DNA of 64,000 bases. It comes from Thalassia testudinum (lineage: Eukaryota > Streptophyta > Magnoliopsida > Alismatales > Hydrocharitaceae). The notes under the pieces are model-generated. The model saw only the letters and a list, made by a program, of their open reading frames with translations. It was not told the origin of the DNA and made no database searches. The DNA is taken from positions 45,394,001 to 45,458,000 of the forward strand of contig JAZHRO010000050.1 of the NCBI GenBank assembly GCA_037157565.1, given 5' to 3'. The position numbers were made by a program, and so were the translations under genes. Shown here one piece after another: positions 35,174 to 45,333 of this stretch (positions are counted from its first letter, which is position 1; each line of letters begins with the position of its first letter).

Positions 35174-36076
35174 TGATGAGAACCTCATCATGAGCCATAA
35201 CTAGCTCATTTTGACCTAATACAAAGGATAAAAGCTCCTACATATCTCAAGGAAAGGCTTAACTCAGAGAATTCTAAGTTTAAGGAGAAAACAAGTCATA
35301 AGGGGTAAAAATGCAATTTTACCAGTATAATCTGCATACAGGGTAATTCATGGCCCAAACACAGGTCAAAGCAACTTAATAAGAATAAAAGTGGGATGAA
35401 ATGATCTAGCAAGGGCTACAGCAATTCCAAGAAACTAAATGATAATCTGTAACCCTAAAACAACCCACTTCAATTCACAAGGTTCGAGGCAAAGTAAAAA
35501 TAGAATAAACCCTCTAAAATTCATAGAAAAATAATCTCTAGGGTTTAGAACCTTCAATTTGGCCTTCAGAACCCATTTTGACCTACATTGAGAACCATGC
35601 CCAATTAATAACTTAATTTGGGTTTTTGCGTAAATTGACCGGTCAAACAAGGTTTAATATAGAAATGAAATTCACCATCAGATTTCTTAGGTCCTAATTA
35701 GTCATGTATAAAAACTTGAGCCTAAGAAGAAACCTCCTTGACCGACTTTACACTTTGGCCCTCAACTTTTGAACCATCGCATTTTGGCCCCTAACTCTCC
35801 TTCGTTCTTTGCGATCAGGTCCCCCCTGCAAAACCTGCCAGCACCATGCTCCGGCGACCTTGCGCGGAGCATGGCGCCGCGCAGGGTGAGGGGGGGGACC
35901 TGGCAAGTAAACCGGGGGTGCCCTGCGTCGTCAGCCGTCGCAGGGACACCCCCCTGGTCGTTATAACCCACCATACCGGCCGTGCGAACGCACGGACGGT
36001 ATGGGTTCTTGTTTCCGGCCATCCTCCGGCGAGGGAGACACGTCGTCTCCCTCCACCTTCCTCCCTGTTTGATCCC

Positions 36077-36084
36077 TATAAATA
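36077..36084 (+). promoter_or_regulatory. TATA box of element G 5' LTR
   Basis: TATAAATA in GATCCCTATAAATACCCCCC; the 3' LTR copy is at 43285-43292. It is identical in both LTRs, whereas changes flank it. Confidence 0.7.
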
Positions 36085-37479
36085 CCCCCCGTTGCTCCAC
36101 CGACCGGGGCAGCTCGGGTCTGACGGAGAAAACCCCCAACTTTCTTCTCCTCTCCCTCCGGTAGACGCCCACCAGCTCCGGCGGTTCCTCCTCCTCCTCC
36201 TCTTCGCTCTGCCGCAATACCAGCAGCAGAGACCTCCTCCCCTGCTCTTCCTGCGCCACGCCGTACCCAGCTGGCGCCTCTCCAGCCCTCTGCTCGCCGC
36301 CGCCCTTTCCCCTGGGCATCTTCTTCTCCGGCGACAGTCGATACGACTGTCGCCCTACCCCGGCCCCTTTCGTCTCCGTAGCTAGGTCAGAACTCCTCCC
36401 CATCTCCCCCTCTTTCTTTTCCTCACTGTCTTTTATTTGATTAAACCCTCGACCGCTCCTGTTCACCCTCACCTTCTCCGCCTCCGGCCATCCTCCGGCG
36501 AGCCGCTCCCATCACCTCAGCAACCCACACGGCTCGCCGACCACCGCAGGACCTCCGCCTCCTCACCCTGATCAACCCCCGCCCTGCCACTTCCCCCACA
36601 TCACCCTCTGCAACCCCACCGAACAAACCATCCTCCGACCCACAGTCCGACCTAGGGCAGCCCTTGCACGCCGCCCCTCGCCTCGCCACCACCCACACGA
36701 GCTTCGCCGCACCCTGGCGAAGCTCCTGGCACTTTCTGATTAGGCCGAGAGGCCGTTTTCTTGTGAACAGGCCACCCGACCTCCGCCGCCATTGCCGTGC
36801 AAAAGAAGCTGCTTCCGCCTGCAGCTACAGGCGCGCCACGCTCAGAGCCACGCCCAGATTCAACTCCCAGGACTTGCGAGGCGTTTCGACAAAACACCAG
36901 GCTCGCAGCTAAGGCAGAAGGCTTCGCGTGACGCCCCGATCTCCCGCTGCTTTCCCCGCTGCAGGCGCGCAATTGAGGTGGGACATTTAGTCCCACCTCG
37001 GAAAAGCCTGAAGAGGCGCAGCGATATAAGATGCAAAAGTGCTGGAGGCTTACTGCCTCAGCACACGGGGTGAGGTCCCCTTCACCCGCTCGGTTACCCG
37101 GTCTCGTCCGCGCTCACGCCCCGCGGACCTGACCCGACCCGACCCGACTTAGACTGACCTGCACTCCTCGCCCACCACGCACGCCGGTGGGCCTGGACCC
37201 GGGCACGACCCGTACCCGATTACCCGGCAGCTCTGGGAGAGCTTTCCCAAGAGTGGTTTCAGAGAGAGAGAGACGCGGGGGGAGAGGGTAGAGTAGGTTT
37301 TGTTCTCTGACGTAAGCTCTGAAGTGTGCAGGCACAGGTAAAGAAGAAGAACCGCGGAAGAAGAAGGAAGCTGAGGGAGACACTGTAGCAACAGGCAGTT
37401 TAAGTCGTCTGATTTGGAAATCAGACGATGGCCTGAAGGGAAAAGAAGAAAGAAGGAGGGGTGACGTCCCTGGCTGAAA

Positions 37480-37700
37480 AAGAAAAGAAGAAGAAGGAGA
37501 TCTGAAGAAAGAAAGAAGAGCATCACCTCTGCAGAAGAAGAAAAGAAGAAGAAGGAGATCTGAAGAAAGAAAGAAGAGCATCACCTCTGCAGAAGAAGAA
37601 AAAGAGAAGGAGATCTAAAGAAAGAAAGAGGAGCATCACCTCTGCAGAACAAAGAAGAAGAAGGAGATCTGAAGAAAGAAAGAAAGAAGAACATCACGAG
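37480..37700 (+). repeat. 58-bp purine-rich tandem repeat, G 5' LTR
   Basis: The unit contains GGAGATCTGAAGAAAGAAAG and AGCATCACCTCTGCA. The 5' LTR has one more unit than the 3' LTR (about 44688-44830). The repeat lies in the transcribed part of the LTR, downstream of the TATA box. Confidence 0.8.
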
Positions 37701-37917
37701 GAGAAAACAAAGAGAACAACAAATTCTTTCCCTCTCTCTTTCTTTATTTTTTTTGTAAAAGAAACATGTATATCTCTAGAATACAACTTGCTCCCTGAGT
37801 TCGACCTCGGGAACTCTTTTCCGAGTAAAAAAATTTATATATTTGAAATGATGGCAACAACTGGCTATACTACAACGTTATAACAATAAAACCCGGTTGA
37901 CCCAACGTCAATCATTT

Positions 37918-37935
37918 TGGCGCCGTTGCCGGGGA
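37918..37935 (+). promoter_or_regulatory. Primer-binding site, element G
   Basis: TGGCGCCGTTGCCGGGGA, exact tRNA-Asp complement, three bases after the LTR. Confidence 0.95.
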
Positions 37936-39019
37936 GCAACGGCTATTCTAGAGGTAAACATTCCTGTTTCTTTTTTTTTAATTTCTGATAATCTCCTCTC
38001 GTTTGTGCAGCTACAGGAACTCAAGAAGACAAGCAACCACACGACAACCACTCCGAAGACAGGTAAATTTTTCCTCTCACTATTAACCCCTAAACTCTAA
38101 AGAGGAAGAAAAGAAAAGAACAAGCAATATAGAACTAACCTGTCTTCCATACTTAGTTGCATGTTTTCAACTCATCACTCCTGCACACTATTAAGGGTAT
38201 TTAAGGGCTAACACATTCTTGCTTGAGCCCTAATTGCCCAACAAAGAGTTAAATGGACCAAGTAGAGCCAACATAAGGTCAAACATTAGGATTTCAGTAG
38301 AGACACACCCCTTAATCAAGAATTGAGGAAATCCAAAAGAGGTGTGCCCAAGCCATTGATTGAAAATAATTAACAAGAAAAATCCTAAACAATTGGCTCT
38401 CTCTAAACACTTGAACCCTAAAAGACAAGACCTGAAAGCTCTCAAAGAAAACAAGAGGTAAAGTCGACCCCTTTGGGTCAACCAACCTTAAATTAGGTCA
38501 CTCTTTGCACTTAAAAAGACTAAAGTTCAAGTGAAACCTTAAGCACCCTGATCTTAAAATTGGTAGACTTAAGAGGTCAAGATCCCCATTCTAGTCTACC
38601 TGGAACCGCAGTGACAAGAGAGGTCGGGTGGGGGAAACCCTGTAACCCGTGGGGATGCTCTACCGTGTAGGGGTCTTCGCGGGACTCTCCCTCTCTGACT
38701 GCCCAGGTAATTCTCAGGTGGACGATCTTTCTGATCAAGGGGTCCATCTGCCCCGAACCTCTATAGTCACCCAACAATTTTTGGGTGTCTTGATTGGGTC
38801 CAGCACCTGCTTATCTCATCCAGCCCTTCAATATTTTTCAGGAGGTCCTTGAAACCTCCTATAGAAATTCACTCTCCCCGAGGCTAAGCCTCGGCTCCTT
38901 TGTTTTTGCAAAAATCATTCACATAGCCCCTCTTTCCTCTGATTACTGAACAAAATCCCCTTCGTCCATCTTGATTCAAACTTTGATTCTATATCTTGAT
39001 TCCACCACCTGATCCAATT
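37936..39019 (+). other. Element G: untranslated leader
   Basis: About 1.1 kb with many short frames, none conserved. The stretch 38600-38760 (TACCTGG..., GGGGAAACCCTGTAACCC) is unlike the leaders of B, D or F apart from general composition. Confidence 0.7.
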
Positions 39020-40873
39020 ATGCAGCCTAATTACCTAGCAAGACTACCATTCAAAAAACCTGAATATCTGAGATCCATGAAAGATAAGATGATTGAGGAT
39101 GCCCTTGAAATCTATGAAATCAAACCCTCAACACCAGTAGAAAACATTCAGGTTGATGTCCCAACAACCACAGCTTTCATCATAAACTGTGCCCAAATTC
39201 TATTGACTGAAATTTCAAAAGGATCAACCCGAGATATACTCATGACAGGATACATTGAGATGGAAAAATTACACCAATCTGAATACCTTCAATGCTGGAC
39301 AAATCCTGTACTTTGGGAACAACACCAAGATGCCCTTATGAAATGGGTAGAAATGATGAAATCAGTAGAACAAATTATCAACCAGAAATACCCGTATATA
39401 CCAGAAACAGAGGATGAACCATCTTGGAACAATATTAAGGAACAATCCAGTTTCCCAGATCTCGGGATTGAGGCACAAAGTGGTTGTAAAATCCCAACCC
39501 AGATAGAAGACAATGTTGAATTAGGTTGGGATATTGCAGGAGAACACAATGATAAGCCAAACTTAGACCATGAATTGCCAAGCTTAGAACTCCAAGACTC
39601 CTGCAATAACAAGAGTAGAATTGAACCTCTGGAGGGTATAAATTCCGCCCCTTGTTTTGATAAGGTAACCCTCGAAGGTCATTCGGACTTCGATTCTAGT
39701 AATCCTACCCACATCCTAAACCTAGAATCTAGATCTGAAACTTATTGGGAAGATTATGAGGCCCCATATGAGAAAGATAAAATTTCTAAAGAAGAACATG
39801 ATTCTGGGCCTCTATTTGATGAATGTCCTTTTCCAACATCCTCAGGAAATCTGATTGATTTTTCAAAAGATATACCAATTTACGATACAGAAACTGAGGA
39901 GTTGGATGAGCAAGGTTTTAATGGGGTCTATCCTACCAGCTTAGAGCTTGAACAGAACATCTTTTTGAGCCCAGAATTGACATATAGGCTAGAACCCAGT
40001 CAGGCTGCTGATTCCACATCTAATGATCTTTGCTGTGGTGGAATTCATGATCATTTTCGCCAACTCTCCAACAATTTCAGATCTGACTATAATTGCGGAG
40101 AGATTCTCCTTCCTGAACACGCCAGGCCTATCTACGACCTCAGTTCTCACAACTCTGACTCCGACTCTGAGGTCCTGATTCCCGAGATCACTGATAACAC
40201 AGAATCATTCCTTTTCGATCCTCAGGAACCAAAAACAGAAAATGCCAAGAGTGATTGTAACCCAGAATCCAAATTTTTTCTCGAATCCGATTTCTTTCAT
40301 CCTACAGACACTCTTCCGGCATTTGATAGTTACCCAGAGGACTCTCTACAGAAAATCACCTATCATCTGTTTCTAGAAGAGCCCTCGTACACAATGGCCA
40401 CCTCATCCGCACACACAGAATGGATCAAAACCTCCCCCAAACCCCGACCCGCAACCGGACTCAATTTCTATTCAGATTCACCTCTCACCGAGCCGATTGC
40501 ATTTCCACATCAGGTTTCGAACATTGATCAGACTACATACCATGCTCTATCATTCTCTGATCACCCCTGTAGGGTTTCCGCGTCATTCATTGATTATTCT
40601 ACGGGTCCCTACTCTGACCAGGCTGATTCGACTCAGCCAAACCTTGCGTTTACACTTCCACATCTATCTGAGCTTCATAGTTTATGGTGGGTTCCACACC
40701 TTTTTATCCACATCTATCAACCCACCAGATTGATTGGGTTTGGGCTGCATCATCAGCCTGTTGATCTGAACAAGCACCTGGTTGGACCAACCAGGCTCTT
40801 AATCAAGGTGCTTGTCTTACAAAACTCTGCTGATTTGACCATCCCCTCTCCATCGCATTTCCCGCTTGGCTGA
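39020..40873 (+). CDS. Element G: intact 617-aa protein of unknown function
   Basis: The first ATG is at 39020 (MQPNYLARLPFKKPEYL); the frame is open a few codons further upstream from a TTG. Residues 1-130 look helical, with basic and amphipathic segments (FKKPEYLRSMKDKMIEDAL, FIINCAQILLTEISKGSTRD, WTNPVLWEQHQDALMKWVEM). Residues 130-520 are very acidic and rich in Ser, Asp, Glu and Pro, probably disordered. The last 47 residues are hydrophobic (IGFGLHHQPVDL, HLVGPTRLLIKVLVLQNSAD) and align with the frame ends of A and F. No capsid, zinc knuckle, protease or polymerase motif is visible. It is the only coding frame of the element and is undamaged. It could be a remnant or replacement of gag, or of a third (envelope-like) frame; neither can be shown here. 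Confidence 0.75.
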   Translation: MQPNYLARLPFKKPEYLRSMKDKMIEDALEIYEIKPSTPVENIQVDVPTTTAFIINCAQILLTEISKGSTRDILMTGYIEMEKLHQSEYLQCWTNPVLWEQHQDALMKWVEMMKSVEQIINQKYPYIPETEDEPSWNNIKEQSSFPDLGIEAQSGCKIPTQIEDNVELGWDIAGEHNDKPNLDHELPSLELQDSCNNKSRIEPLEGINSAPCFDKVTLEGHSDFDSSNPTHILNLESRSETYWEDYEAPYEKDKISKEEHDSGPLFDECPFPTSSGNLIDFSKDIPIYDTETEELDEQGFNGVYPTSLELEQNIFLSPELTYRLEPSQAADSTSNDLCCGGIHDHFRQLSNNFRSDYNCGEILLPEHARPIYDLSSHNSDSDSEVLIPEITDNTESFLFDPQEPKTENAKSDCNPESKFFLESDFFHPTDTLPAFDSYPEDSLQKITYHLFLEEPSYTMATSSAHTEWIKTSPKPRPATGLNFYSDSPLTEPIAFPHQVSNIDQTTYHALSFSDHPCRVSASFIDYSTGPYSDQADSTQPNLAFTLPHLSELHSLWWVPHLFIHIYQPTRLIGFGLHHQPVDLNKHLVGPTRLLIKVLVLQNSADLTIPSPSHFPLG

Positions 40874-42350
40874 AGGCATCAAATTTAGCGCTCAACGGGA
40901 GGCAGCCCGTCATTCTCTTTGAAAACCTGAAACTTGTTCTGACAGCTTTTTGCACTTGAAGTTCACACTTTAGGGCAGCCGACTCCACCTCAGGTGCTTG
41001 CATCTGAGATTCATCAAAACAGCTATCCTAATGTATGAACTTAGTTGAATAAAAACCCCTAGGTTACAATGAGGACATTGCAAATCTTAGGCATGGGGGG
41101 GTAGGAAAGTACAAAAACTTGTAAGAAAAAGTTTCAAACAAAAAAAAATTCACATATGCCAAAAACACCATAAAAATTAAAAAATTTTCGAAAAAGAATA
41201 AGAGGAAAAGAGGAGAAGGAAATTTTGTGAAGGAGAAAAGAAACAAAATGAAAAAGGAGCACAAAATTATAAAAAAGGTGATAGTCATTAGTCAGGAACT
41301 AAGGAATTAACCTAAGTTCTAGACCTCATTCAAGAAAATAACTGAAAAGTGCACAATGAGATTAGTAAGAATGCAAACCTTAGGCATTCTTGAATAGAAT
41401 CGTAGTACCCATTAAGATCTGGACACTCCTCAAGAGGTTGAGGAAAATGAAAAGCTGAAGTATTAGGTCTAAGGCTTAGGGAGTATTCGGCCTCGTTAAC
41501 TAATTTTTGGTTTACGGGACTCAGTAACCTAAGCACCCTAATCTCACACACGGCCTGGTTCAGTAAGCGTAAAAATCAGAATCACGCAGAAGCGTCGCAA
41601 AATTCTGAAAAGAACACCTAGAATAGGAGCGGCCGATCAACACAAGTTGATTTGGACGAGTTCCCAGCGCGGAGAGGCGGGAAATCCCCTCGAAGATGCG
41701 TAGCAAAATATCATCTCCTCGGTGCTTGTCTCCTAGGATATTTACATATCCTACTGGGGGCATGTAAGCACTCTGCTGGTTCAGATTCCATGGATGGCAT
41801 TATCTCGAAGTGTCAATTGCCAGGGTCTGGATTCGGTCACGGAACACCATGGATGGGATTATCTCGAAATCTCAATAGCCAGGGTTCCGGGGGTTGCCAT
41901 GGGCGGTGCTATCTCGAAGCATCGATCGCCAGGAACCCTTGAGGATTGATGATGGGAGCAAGGAATCTGATACAGACCGTGTTGAAAAGCCAATCCTAGG
42001 CTAGAACTAAAAAGAAAAAGAGAGAGAAAACTCTCCAAACAGAAAAACTTTCTATCTCTCTCTTACAAAACGCACTGCGAACTGAGCCAGGGCTAAAATC
42101 ATTTCAAGCACGGGTGCTTTAACCACGAAGTCCAATAAACCTTAGGTTAGTTCTTGTGGGCCTTAAAAAACCTTTGCTAAAAGACTGAGGCTAAGGCTAG
42201 ACAGATTTGGATCTTGATTGGTACTAGAGTACCTTTTAGGCCTATGGTCAGCATTCTAACCTAATCTATGCTCAAATAAATAAGGCACTTATCTAAAACT
42301 ATTAAAAACTTCATGGTCTAGAACAAGGGATTGAAACCTTAAGTTTTTGC
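40874..42350 (+). other. Element G: 3' untranslated region
   Basis: Starts with GAAGGCATCAAATTTAGCGC and the hairpin ACGGG-AGGCAG-CCCGT (40895-40910). The upstream polypurine module is CAATG-AGGA-CATTG (41067-41080) and AGGCATGGGGGGGTA (41089-41103). The phrase GATGGCATTATCTCGAA...CAATTGCCAGG occurs three times with variation (41788-41940). No gene. Confidence 0.75.
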
Positions 42351-42382
42351 TAAGGGACTAGCAAAAGCTAGGCATGGGGGTA
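42345..42382 (+). promoter_or_regulatory. Element G: hairpin and 3' polypurine tract
   Basis: TTTTGCTA (42345-42352), loop AGGGAC, TAGCAAAA (42359-42366), then AGGCATGGGGGTA (42370-42382) abutting the 3' LTR. Confidence 0.88.
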
Positions 42383-45061
42383 TGATGAGAACCTCATCAT
42401 GAGCCATAACTAGCTCATTTTGACCTAATACAAAGGATAAAAGCTCCTACATATCTCAAGGAAAGGCTTAACTCAGAGAATTCTGAGTTTAAGGAGAAAA
42501 CAAGTCATAAGGGGTAAAAATGCAATTTTACCAGTATAATCTGCATACAGGGTAATTCATGGCCCAAACACAGGTCAAAGCAACTTAATAAGAATAAAAG
42601 TGGGATGAAATGATCTAGCAAGGGCTACAGCAATTCCAAGAAACTAAATGATAATCTGTAACCCTAAAACAACCCACTTCAATTCACAAGGTTCGAGGCA
42701 AAGTAAAAATAGAATAAACCCTCTAAAATTCATAGAAAAATAATCTCTAGGGTTTAGAACCTTCAATTTGGCCTTCAGAACCCATTTTGACCTACATTGA
42801 GAACCATGCCCAATTAATAACTTAATTTGGGTTTTTGCGTAAATTGACCGGTCAAACAAGGTTTAATATAGAAATGAAATTCACCATCAGATTCCTTAGG
42901 TCCTAATTAGTCATGTATAAAAACTTGAGCCTAAGAAGAAACCTCCTTGACCGACTTTACACTTTGGCCCTCAACTTTTGAACCCTCGCATTTTGGCCCC
43001 TAACTCTCCTTCGTTCTTTGCGATCAGGTCCCCCCTGCAAAACCTGCCAGCACCATGCTCCGGCGACCTTGCGCGGAGCATGGCGCCGCGCAGGGTGAGG
43101 GGGGGGACCTGGCAAGTAAACCGGGGGTGCCCTGCGTCGTCAGCCGTCGCAGGGACACCCCCTGGTCGTTATAACCCACCATACCGGCCGTGCGAACGCA
43201 CGGACGGTATGGGTTCTTGTTTCCGGCCATCCTCCGGTGAGGGAGACACATCGTCTCCCTCCGCCTTCCTCCCTGTTTGATCCCTATAAATACCCCCCGT
43301 TGCTCCACCGACCGGGGCAGCTCGGGTCTGACGGAGAAAACCCCCAACTTTCTTCTCCTCTCCCTCCGGCAGACGCCCACCAGCTCCGGCGGTTCCTCCT
43401 CCTCCTCCTCTTCGCTCTGCCGCAATACCAGCAGCAGAGACCTCCTCCCCTACTCTTCCTGCGCCACGCCGTACCCAGCTGGCGCCTCTCCAGCCCTCTG
43501 CTCGCCGCCGCCCTTTCCCCTGGGCATCTTCTTCTCCGGCGACAGTCGATACGACTGTCGCCCTGCCCCGGCCCCTTTCGTCTCCGTAGCTAGGTCAGAA
43601 CTCCTCCCCATCTCCCCCTCTTTCTTTTCCTCACTGTCTTTTATTTGATTAAACCCTCGACCGCTCCTGTTCACCCTCACCTTCTCCGCCTCCGGCCATC
43701 CTCCGGCGAGCCGCTCCCATCACCTCAGCAACCCACACGGCTCGCCGACCACCGCAGGACCTCCGCCTCCTCACCCTGATCAACCCCCGCCCTGCCACTT
43801 CCCCCACATCACCCTCTGCAACCCCACCGAACAAACCATCCTCCGACCCACAGTCCGACCTAGGGCAGCCCTTGCACGCCGCCCCTCGCCTCGCCACCAC
43901 CCACACGAGCTTCGCCGCACCCTGGCGAAGCTCCTGGCACTTTCTGATTAGGCCGAGAGGCCGTTTTCTTGTGAACAGGCCACCCGACCTCCGCCGCCAT
44001 TGCCGTGCAGAAGAAGCTGCTTCCGCCTGCAGCTACAGGCGCGCCACGCTCAGCGCCACGCCCAGATTCAACTCCCAGGACTTGCGAGGCGTTTCGACAA
44101 AACACCAGGCTCGCAGCTAAGGCAGAAGGCTTCGCGTGACGCCCCGATCTCCCGCTGCTTTCCCCGCTGCGGGCGCGCAATTGAGGTGGGACATTTAGTC
44201 CCACCTCGGAAAAGCCTGAAGAGGCGCAGCGATATAAGATGCAAAAGTGCTGGAGGCTTACTGCCTCAGCACACGGGGTGAGGTCCCCTTCACCCGCCCG
44301 GTTACCCGGTCTCGTCCGCGCTCACGCCCCGCGGACCTGACCCGACCCGACCCGACTTAGACTGACCTGCACTCCTCGCCCACCACGCACGCCGGTGGGC
44401 CTGGACCCGGGCACGACCCGTACCCGATTACCCGGCAGCTCTGGGAGAGCTTTCCCAAGAGTGGTTTCAGAGAGAGAGAGATGCGGGGGGAGAGGGTAGA
44501 GTAGGTTTTGTTCTCTGACATAAGCTCTGAAGTGTGCAGGCACAGGTAAAGAAGAAGAACCGCGGAAGAAGAAGGAAGCTGAGGGAGACACTGTAGCAAC
44601 AGGCAGTTTAAGTCGTCTGATTTGGAAATCAGACGACGGCCTGAAGGGAAAAGAAGAAAGGAGGGGTGACGTCCCTGGCTGAAAAAGAAAAGAAGAAGAA
44701 GGAGATCTGAAGAAAGAAAGAAGAACATCACCTCTGCAGAAGAAGAAAAAGAGAAGGAGATCTGAAGAAAGAAAGAGGAGCATCACCTCTGCAGAACAAA
44801 GAAGAAGAAGGAGATCTGAAGAAAGAAAGAAAGAAGAACATCACGAGGAGAAAACAAAGAGAACAACAAATTCTTTCCCTCTCTCTTTCTTTATTTTTTT
44901 TGTAAAAGAAACATGTATATCTCTAGAATACAACTTGCTCCCTGAGTTCGACCTCGAGAACTCTTTTCCGAGTAAAAAAATTTATATATTTGAAATGATG
45001 GCAACAACTGGCTATACTACAACGTTATAACAATAAAACCCGGTTGACCCAACGTCAATCA
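42383..45061 (+). repeat. Element G: 3' LTR
   Basis: Nearly identical to 35174-37914. It lacks one 58-bp unit of the purine repeat. Confidence 0.95.
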
Positions 45062-45066
45062 GGACA
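45062..45066 (+). repeat. Target-site duplication of element G, right copy
   Basis: GGACA, identical to 35169-35173. Confidence 0.92.
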
Positions 45067-45333
45067 CAAGCTGAATATAAAACCTACTTCTCTAGTGTCT
45101 GGCATGTCATATTTGGGGTGCGTTCGTCCACAGCAGCTTGTTTGCATGCCCACAGAGTAAGAGAGGATCTGACACGGGCATGCATGATACAGAATTCCCG
45201 CCCCTTAGGAACGGGACTCCACCACAACCTTGTTCGCATCTGTGGACTTCTGATTTTGGGTCTGGTTGATTTTGTACAGACCTCCTTGACCCAAGCCATT
45301 CTTGTTTGTGCACCGCCCAGTTGGAGGCGTTAA
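45067..45333 (+). pseudogene. Element F: last part of the reading frame
   Basis: Directly after the duplicated GGACA the codon phase of 34781-35173 continues without a break to TAA 45331-45333. This shows the frame was open across this site when G landed in it. The final 42 residues (GTGLHHNLVRICGLLILG...) align with the frame ends of A and G. The stop lies inside the conserved motif GGAGGCGTTAAACTCAGCGC. Confidence 0.65.

Larger units (their letters stand above)
35174..37914 (+). repeat. Element G: 5' LTR
   Basis: Starts with the perfect inverted repeat TGATGAG-AAC-CTCATCA (35174-35190), then TGAGCCA-TAAC-TAGCTCA, and ends CCAACGTCAATCA. TATA box TATAAATA at 36077-36084. The region after it is CT-rich and GC-rich. 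A 58-bp purine-rich tandem repeat lies at about 37480-37700. Frames such as 35846-36385 (+) and 35762-36472 (-) recur in both LTRs but have no recognisable domain; they are probably chance frames. Confidence 0.92.
35174..45061 (+). mobile_element. Element G: young pol-less LTR retrotransposon with an intact frame
   Basis: 5' LTR 35174-37914, primer site 37918-37935, leader, one open frame 39020-40873, 3' UTR with two polypurine modules, 3' LTR 42383-45061, and a perfect GGACA duplication. The LTRs differ by about 19 substitutions over 2.68 kb plus one 58-bp repeat unit and a few single-base indels (hand count), so it is a recent insertion. No gag core, protease, RT or integrase is recognised. 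Movement would need proteins supplied by another element. Confidence 0.92.

Noticed and set aside
35762..36472. A 236-codon minus-strand frame and a 179-codon plus-strand frame in the LTR of G
   Set aside because: Both strands are open in the same GC-rich stretch; in the 3' LTR a 1-base deletion splits the minus frame, so it is not under constraint.
37440..37740. CRISPR-like repeat array
   Set aside because: The purine-rich units are contiguous tandem copies without unique spacers, within a plant LTR.
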